DNA of 57,724 bases, from contig MVQH01000068.1 in NCBI GenBank assembly GCA_002067755.1, positions 1-57,724 on the forward strand. Direction: 5' to 3'. The position numbers and the translations under genes are program-made. This document shows positions 53,347-57,724 of the stretch, piece after piece. Position 1 is the stretch's first letter. Every line of letters starts with the position of its first letter. This DNA is from Methanosaeta sp. PtaB.Bin018. GTDB lineage: Archaea > Halobacteriota > Methanosarcinia > Methanotrichales > Methanotrichaceae. The notes under the pieces are model-generated. The model searched no databases. It was given only the letters and a program-made list of their open reading frames with translations, and was not told the DNA's origin.

Positions 53347-53419
53347 TAGCCCGGCTAGGATTCGAACCTAGGTAGGGAGGTCCAGAGCCTCCAGTGATTG
53401 ACCGCTACACTACCGGGCT
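53347..53419 (-). tRNA. tRNA-Gln(CUG)
   Basis: Minus-strand cloverleaf: acceptor AGCCCGG/CCGGGCT with discriminator A, D-arm GTG/CAC, anticodon stem GGAGG/CCTCC with loop CTCTGGA (anticodon CTG at 53385-53383), T-arm CTAGG/CCTAG around TTCGAAT. CCA is not encoded, no intron seen. Archaea charge this tRNA through Glu-tRNA amidation. Confidence 0.95.
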
Positions 53420-53452
53420 TCGTCTCTTTCCTTGCAGCAGATAGTTATTAAT

Positions 53453-54112
53453 CTATCGATCGGCTGCCACCCCAGCATCTGGGCAACTGAGGAGCGCAAC
53501 CCATCTCCTTTCATCGAGATCTTCTCGTGTCAATTTCAAATTCGCCATGGGTCCCACGACCTCACGGCCCACAAGAAAATCGTCCACAGGGTTCAGCTCG
53601 AAGCTCAGGTTTTTGGTCTTATAGTGCATGGGCACAGCCACAACTGGACTGAGCTGTCTCATCACTGCGTCAGCACCACGCGCATCTATGGTGTATATCC
53701 CGCCAACGGGCAGAAAAAGCAAATCTACGGGGCCGATGGCCTCGGCTTGAGCCTGGCTTAGAGAATGCCCCAAATCTCCAAGGTGACAGACTCTGATGCC
53801 ATCCATCGTGAAGCTGAAGACAATGTTCTCGCCACGCAGCAGCCCGCGTTCTTCATCGTGGTATGCAGTCATGCCCAAAAACTCGATTCCAAAGGCCACA
53901 TGGCGACCTGGCACTCTGATAACCTTCGGGTGGCCCAGCACGGCCGAGACGTTGTTATGGTCATTGTGGTCATGGCTTATCAAGACTATATCAGCCCTTA
54001 CGCGAGGCATAATATAGCCAACCTCATCTTCATTAAATGGATCTACGAGGATAGAAGGACCTTCAGAGCCCCTCAGGAAAAAGCAGGAATGTCCGAACCA
54101 ATTGACGATCAT
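53453..54112 (-). CDS. MBL-fold metallo-hydrolase
   Basis: A 219-residue metallo-beta-lactamase-fold hydrolase. Metal motif H-x-H-x-D-H is present in LISHDHNDHNN; the start WFGHSCFFLRG, the GDLGHSLS segment with the second aspartate, and VPMHYKTK match the UPF0173/UlaG-like group. Substrate is unknown. Soluble and cytoplasmic. 21 bases separate it from taw2 upstream on the same strand. Confidence 0.87.
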   Translation of the reverse strand: MIVNWFGHSCFFLRGSEGPSILVDPFNEDEVGYIMPRVRADIVLISHDHNDHNNVSAVLGHPKVIRVPGRHVAFGIEFLGMTAYHDEERGLLRGENIVFSFTMDGIRVCHLGDLGHSLSQAQAEAIGPVDLLFLPVGGIYTIDARGADAVMRQLSPVVAVPMHYKTKNLSFELNPVDDFLVGREVVGPMANLKLTREDLDERRWVALLSCPDAGVAADR

Positions 54113-54133
54113 AATGATTGAGACCCTCTCAAG

Positions 54134-55168
54134 TTAGATGTCCATTTCGATCTGCGCATCAACCACCGCATGAACCACGCCGGGAGAGAACTTCTTCACC
54201 CGGATACACTGCAAGATCTCCGCTTTTCTGCCTTGTGATTTTGCAGCCTCGATCACATCCTCCACAGCAGCCTCGGGAAATCTCCAGGATGGAACTGTCT
54301 GATGGTAGTGCAATATGCCGCCGGGCCGCAGTGCTCGAATGCCCTTCTGAATATATTTGTCGGTTACCTGGACCATGCCCATCACCACTCTATCTGCCAC
54401 GCCCTCAGGCGTCATCTTCGCGCAATCTCCAAGGACTGGTTCTACGATCTCCTCCACGCGATTGAGGACGATGTTCTGGCATAGATACTCAAAGGCGACT
54501 GGGTTCAGCTCAATGGCCATCACCCTGCGAGGACGGGAGTGAACTGCCATTTGCAATGAAAAATAGCCAATCCCGGCAAACATGTCCACCACAAACTCGC
54601 CTTTTCCAAAATGGCTCATGCGCATACGTTCTTTCAGATTGCCAGCCGAAAACATCACCTTCTGGGCATCCAGCTTGAATAGGACGCCGTTCTCCCTGTG
54701 AACGGTCCTTGCACACATCCCTGCAATAATCTCCCGCCTGGGCTCTCGCAGCTGACCCTCGATGCCATAGTCCCGCAGAACCGCATGGCATCGAGGATAA
54801 ATTGACAGAAGGGCACGGCCAATTAGAGACGCGTACGGCGTCAGGTCAGGATGGATCTTCACGACGATTATATCCCCCAGGATGTACCAGCCTCGTGGAA
54901 GAAGACGCAGAGCATTTGGCGGCAACTCATTGTCAAGGGCGCTTGCGAGATCTTGCGTCTCTCTGTAGTACGACGGCTCTTCTTGAAGGACTACCTCGCA
55001 GTCGGGAAGGGATTCCTTGACTGGAATCTCCACGAAGCCGTTTTTCTCCAGAACCTTGCGGCTCTTGTCAAGAATGCCAAGGGAGATGACCCTTTTCAGA
55101 GTCGTATCGGCATCTATTCTCTTTGTCCTGACCGCCAGGCTAGCGTTTCTCGCTGTAGCTCTGCTCAA
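54134..55168 (-). CDS. taw2: tRNA wyosine aminocarboxypropyltransferase (Taw2/TYW2)
   Basis: A 344-residue enzyme of the Trm5/TYW2 family that moves the 3-amino-3-carboxypropyl group of SAM onto 4-demethylwyosine-37 of tRNA-Phe. Motif I is DMFAGIGYFSLQMAVHS, with the aromatic GYF of TYW2 rather than GPF of Trm5; later VVMGMVQVTDKYI and GILHYHQTVP also fit TYW2. It takes over from Taw1 (12.97-13.90 kb). The gene upstream overlaps its start by 29 bases. Trm5, needed for the m1G37 substrate, is not in the window and a Trm5 identity is the main alternative. Confidence 0.8.
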   Translation of the reverse strand: MSRATARNASLAVRTKRIDADTTLKRVISLGILDKSRKVLEKNGFVEIPVKESLPDCEVVLQEEPSYYRETQDLASALDNELPPNALRLLPRGWYILGDIIVVKIHPDLTPYASLIGRALLSIYPRCHAVLRDYGIEGQLREPRREIIAGMCARTVHRENGVLFKLDAQKVMFSAGNLKERMRMSHFGKGEFVVDMFAGIGYFSLQMAVHSRPRRVMAIELNPVAFEYLCQNIVLNRVEEIVEPVLGDCAKMTPEGVADRVVMGMVQVTDKYIQKGIRALRPGGILHYHQTVPSWRFPEAAVEDVIEAAKSQGRKAEILQCIRVKKFSPGVVHAVVDAQIEMDI

Positions 55169-56354
55169 AGCTGACGCCTTCCTTGGTCAGGTTGAACATC
55201 AGTACCAGTGTGTCATTTTTGTGCGTGACGAAGTAGTCTTTGCCGTGAACTACAATGCTGGTATCGAACCCTGCGGGCGCCGCGAAATTAAGGCCAACGG
55301 GAACAGTTGTCCAGTTGCCCTCCAGGTAAATTCTTACACTTGCATCGCTGCTGGAGTTCAATCGCACCAGAGTATTATTAGCATGAGAGATTGTCACTGT
55401 GCCTCCTCGCGCGCTGATGCTCTGGTCGATCTCCTTGGGCAAAACCATCTCCATATCGTTGATCATGCCCTTCGGATTGCTGATGTCCAGCCCAAGATAA
55501 CTTTCATTGCTGGAATTTGAGAGGTAGGCAGAATATTCGACAAGTATCGGAACGCCCTGGTTCATTGTGCCCGAGAAGAATATCACAGCGCCAGCCACCA
55601 GAATGACTGCAGCAGCTGCAAGTGCAATAGACACTGGCGGAATACTTAAATCCTTTTTTTTCTTGGATACCGGCGTCTCAGGAGGCCTTTTCTGGGATGT
55701 GAGAGCTTCTTCTTTCTCTGGTGCTGGCTCAGGGGCCGGCATTGCTGCAGCAGCCTCCCTCACCAGGCTATCTATCTCAGAAAAGGGCTCAGGAGTGTGA
55801 GGTGGATAATTTTCCGGCATTGCTTTTGCGGCTTTTGGCGTGGCAGGTTCCTCTTTCATAGGAGGCTGCTCTGATACAACTGGTTCTGGTTTTAAAATAT
55901 CAGGCACGACTGCAATTTCAGGAGACGGAGTCTCCGCGACTGGTGGCTCGGGCGTCTTCCTGCGAGTTGGCATCACAACAGCACCCTCATCGAGGTTTAA
56001 GATCAGGTCGGTGTAGGTGCCAGTGACATCTACGAACCTGAGTGCGCGAGGGACCAGATAGGAGACTCCGGAGATCTTTACCTCCTCGAAGAACTCAGTG
56101 TTCTTCATCAGGCGATCTTTGAATGCGTAAACAGCTCCGCTCTCCATCTTGGCGTCGATCTCGCTGAGGCTAGGAAAGCGATCCTCCTGCGCGGCCAGCT
56201 CCTTGGTAGCGACCACGTATGCCTCAAAGAAGACCCTGCTCATCCTGTTGAGCCTATTTGTGTAACGCCTATCGAAAAGGAAGGAGAAATTATCTCCTTT
56301 GAGCTGCAAACTCTCTTCTCGCGAGTGCCGCCAGGCAGAGAACGATACGTCCAT
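55140..56354 (-). CDS. Single-pass membrane protein with proline-rich linker
   Basis: A 404-residue protein of unknown function. Residues 1-125: soluble domain (FSFLFDRRYTNRLNRMSRVF, FVDVTGTYTDLILN). Residues ~125-235: flexible linker rich in Pro, Glu and Ala with the two halves of VPDILKPEPVVSE and PPHTPEPF. A membrane helix (VSIALAAAAVILVAGAVIFF) at ~235-258. A 150-residue extracellular domain with many Asn-x-Ser/Thr sites. The TTG at 56378 starts the frame, but ATG 56354, ~25 bases after a TATA-like ATACTTATTT, is preferred. Its 3' end overlaps taw2 by 29 bases. Confidence 0.7.
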   Translation of the reverse strand: MDVSFSAWRHSREESLQLKGDNFSFLFDRRYTNRLNRMSRVFFEAYVVATKELAAQEDRFPSLSEIDAKMESGAVYAFKDRLMKNTEFFEEVKISGVSYLVPRALRFVDVTGTYTDLILNLDEGAVVMPTRRKTPEPPVAETPSPEIAVVPDILKPEPVVSEQPPMKEEPATPKAAKAMPENYPPHTPEPFSEIDSLVREAAAAMPAPEPAPEKEEALTSQKRPPETPVSKKKKDLSIPPVSIALAAAAVILVAGAVIFFSGTMNQGVPILVEYSAYLSNSSNESYLGLDISNPKGMINDMEMVLPKEIDQSISARGGTVTISHANNTLVRLNSSSDASVRIYLEGNWTTVPVGLNFAAPAGFDTSIVVHGKDYFVTHKNDTLVLMFNLTKEGVSFEQSYSEKR

Positions 56355-56534
56355 CAGAGGTGCATATCTCCAAACCAAATAAGTATTTTATGTATAGTAC
56401 TGCTTTCGAGCCTTGGGGGCCGGGCACAGAATTTTCCTGGAACATATCTCGAGGCGGAAAATTCGGTTTCAACCTCATATCAATCTCGTATGACAGGTAT
56501 CTTTAAATCCCGCCTACTAAAGAATAACGAGCCG

Positions 56535-57146
56535 ATGAAGCATCTGGGATTATTGCCCATAATTCTGCTCCTGGGAACGGGGTTCATCAGTGGCATGGCT
56601 GCTGCAGAACTGACAGCCAGTCAGCAGGTGCCATCTCCTGCCGCTGTTGGAGAGACCGTTATGGTGACGGTACTGCTCACCTACAACGGGGCTAACTCTA
56701 CGCTGGCAGTCATCACGCCAAGCCTTCCCTCTGGCGTGGTGAGCGATGCGCCTGGCAGCCAGACAACAGAGCTGTATCCTGGGGCTCTCGCGCCTGTCAG
56801 CTATCCCATCCGAGCAGAGCAGAGCGGGACATATTGGATAGTCTCTCAAATTGCCTATGACGAAAATGGAATCTGGCGCAGGCTGCGTTTAGAGTCACCT
56901 TTCACTGCTACTGGTGGAGTTCGGCCGGAACCTCAGTCGGTTCCAGGTGGCATATCGACTCCAGGCCAGCAGCCTCCTGGTGGCATATCGACCCCAGGCC
57001 AGCAGCCCCCTGGTGGCATATCGACCCCAGGCCAACAGGTCCCCGATGGCACACCGGCCCCCGAGCCTCCTGGCGATGCAGTTCCAGAAGGTGACAAAAC
57101 GTCTAACGGAACAGCATTTCTTAACGGGACAGCACTTACAGGCTAA
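56535..57146 (+). CDS. Secreted proline/glycine-rich repeat protein
   Basis: A 203-residue exported protein: signal peptide MKHLGLLPIILLLGTGFISG, a beta-sandwich-like region (ETVMVTVLLTYNGANSTLAV, GTYWIVSQIAYDENG), and a C-terminal tail with three PGGISTPGQQP units and N-glycosylation-type Asn-x-Thr sites. ATG 56535 is preferred since it starts the signal peptide; a TATA-like ATCTTTAAATC lies ~30 bases upstream. Function unknown; a surface or cell-sheath protein is plausible. Confidence 0.7.
   Translation: MKHLGLLPIILLLGTGFISGMAAAELTASQQVPSPAAVGETVMVTVLLTYNGANSTLAVITPSLPSGVVSDAPGSQTTELYPGALAPVSYPIRAEQSGTYWIVSQIAYDENGIWRRLRLESPFTATGGVRPEPQSVPGGISTPGQQPPGGISTPGQQPPGGISTPGQQVPDGTPAPEPPGDAVPEGDKTSNGTAFLNGTALTG
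56946..57044. repeat. Three in-frame 33-bp repeats
   Basis: Three tandem 33-base units at 56946-56978, 56979-57011 and 57012-57044, with the third diverged at its end. Each encodes the 11-residue unit GGISTPGQQPP. The length keeps the reading frame, so copy number may vary between strains. Confidence 0.9.
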
Positions 57147-57177
57147 GTCCTTCCGCAATGAGCAGCTTGCAGCTAAA

Positions 57178-57723
57178 TCAAATATTTTTATTCAAGTCAT
57201 TGCGCGAGAATAGGGCTTGAAGCACATATCCACGCTCTCTTATCGCCTCGCTTCCACCTTCCTGTCGGTCCAGTATTGTCAGGGCTTGCACAGGCTGGTA
57301 TCCTGCTGCAGCGATGCGTTCAATTGCTTTTAGGAGAGACGCGCCCGAGGTGACGACGTCTTCGACCACTGCAACCTTTGCGCCTTTTTCCAAGGCAGGC
57401 CCCTCCACATAGCTCATGGTGCCATGCTTCTTGGCCTCTTTTCTAACGATCAGAGCGGCGAGATCTCTGCCCTGCAAATGGCTTAAAACTGCAATGGATG
57501 AGACAATAGGGTCCGCCCCAAGGGTAAGTCCTCCTACAGCCGAAACATCCGGACCGATCATGTCCAGCATCAGCTTGGCCGTCAGGTAAGCTCCCTCCGC
57601 GCTGAGGGTTACGCGCTTGCAATCCATGTAATAATCGCTGATCTTGCCCGACGATAGGGTGACCCGTCTCATCTCCAGGGCTTTGCTCACCAGCAGCTCC
57701 AAAAGCCTCTCTTTATCATTCAC
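57178..57723 (-). CDS. pyrE: Orotate phosphoribosyltransferase
   Basis: A 181-residue pyrimidine-synthesis enzyme adding PRPP to orotate. LSSGKISDYYMDCKRVTLSA and VGGLTLGADPIVSSI mark the substrate end, and the PRPP loop is VVEDVVTSGASLLKA. The reading begins with GTG at 57723, one base from the window's edge; since the N-terminal MNDKERLLELL matches the family start it is probably complete, but an upstream start cannot be excluded. Confidence 0.92.
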   Translation of the reverse strand: MNDKERLLELLVSKALEMRRVTLSSGKISDYYMDCKRVTLSAEGAYLTAKLMLDMIGPDVSAVGGLTLGADPIVSSIAVLSHLQGRDLAALIVRKEAKKHGTMSYVEGPALEKGAKVAVVEDVVTSGASLLKAIERIAAAGYQPVQALTILDRQEGGSEAIRERGYVLQALFSRNDLNKNI

Positions 57724-57724
57724 T

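Noticed and set aside
54134-55168. Trm5 tRNA m1G37 methyltransferase
   Set aside because: Motif I has GYF instead of GPF and the C-terminal half fits Taw2 better; kept as the alternative.

Overview
The window comes from a euryarchaeal methanogen, most likely of the Methanotrichaceae (Methanothrix/Methanosaeta) or a close Methanosarcinales relative. Seen in the sequence: archaeal information-processing genes (aIF2 gamma, Rpo7, Spt4, S24e, S27ae, archaeal glycyl-tRNA synthetase), archaeal-only cofactor enzymes (cysteate synthase for coenzyme M, CTP-dependent riboflavin kinase, archaeal riboflavin synthase, GTP-dependent dephospho-CoA kinase, wyosine enzymes) and TATA-box promoters often about 25 nt upstream of start codons. 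The genus is an inference; no mcr, cdh or 16S gene lies here.

Layout. 0.06-4.6 kb: a COG1709-type regulator diverges from a plus-strand run of cysteate synthase, a soluble ABC ATPase, a HypB/CobW-like GTPase, a CdhE-type Fe-S protein and a NUDIX hydrolase. 4.6-13.9 kb: a transposase remnant, a TPR lipo/secreted protein, adenine deaminase, a Cdc48 ATPase, a PRC-barrel protein, and the argD-hisC-AK6 operon, then taw1. 14.0-17.0 kb: two tandem pentapeptide-repeat proteins, each ending in a degenerate two-helix ion-channel pore. 17.0-19.0 kb: tRNA-Arg, hisG, a metallophosphatase. 19.1-23.1 kb: a three-gene molybdopterin oxidoreductase complex (FdhA-like + AsrA/HydB-like + AsrB/HydG-like). 23.6-29.1 kb: ZIP transporter, alpha-glucan phosphorylase, APC permease, queE. 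29.1-38.1 kb is accessory: an IS1-family transposase relic, small secreted, cupin, TspO, riboflavin synthase, cyclophilin, methyltransferase and VOC genes, an HTH gene with a palindromic operator followed by an orphan STT3-like domain protein, and a 1.2-kb non-coding stretch rich in repeated motifs.

38.1-50.7 kb is mostly minus strand and conserved: a 1016-residue TPR protein overlapping ribK, an NfeD protease/stomatin pair, the S27ae-S24e-DPCK-Spt4-Rpo7-PIN-aIF2gamma operon, adenylate kinase, a polyprenol kinase-like protein and glyS. 50.8-57.7 kb holds small membrane and secreted proteins, Hsp20, tRNA-Gln, an MBL-fold hydrolase, taw2, a single-pass membrane protein and pyrE at the edge.

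Best candidates for something undescribed: the ABC/GTPase/Fe-S three-gene module beside coenzyme M synthesis; the hybrid formate-dehydrogenase/sulfhydrogenase-type complex; the tandem pentapeptide-repeat channel-like proteins with a lost K+ filter; a nearly identical 61-bp two-hairpin element present twice; and the motif-iterated non-coding region at 36.8-37.35 kb.
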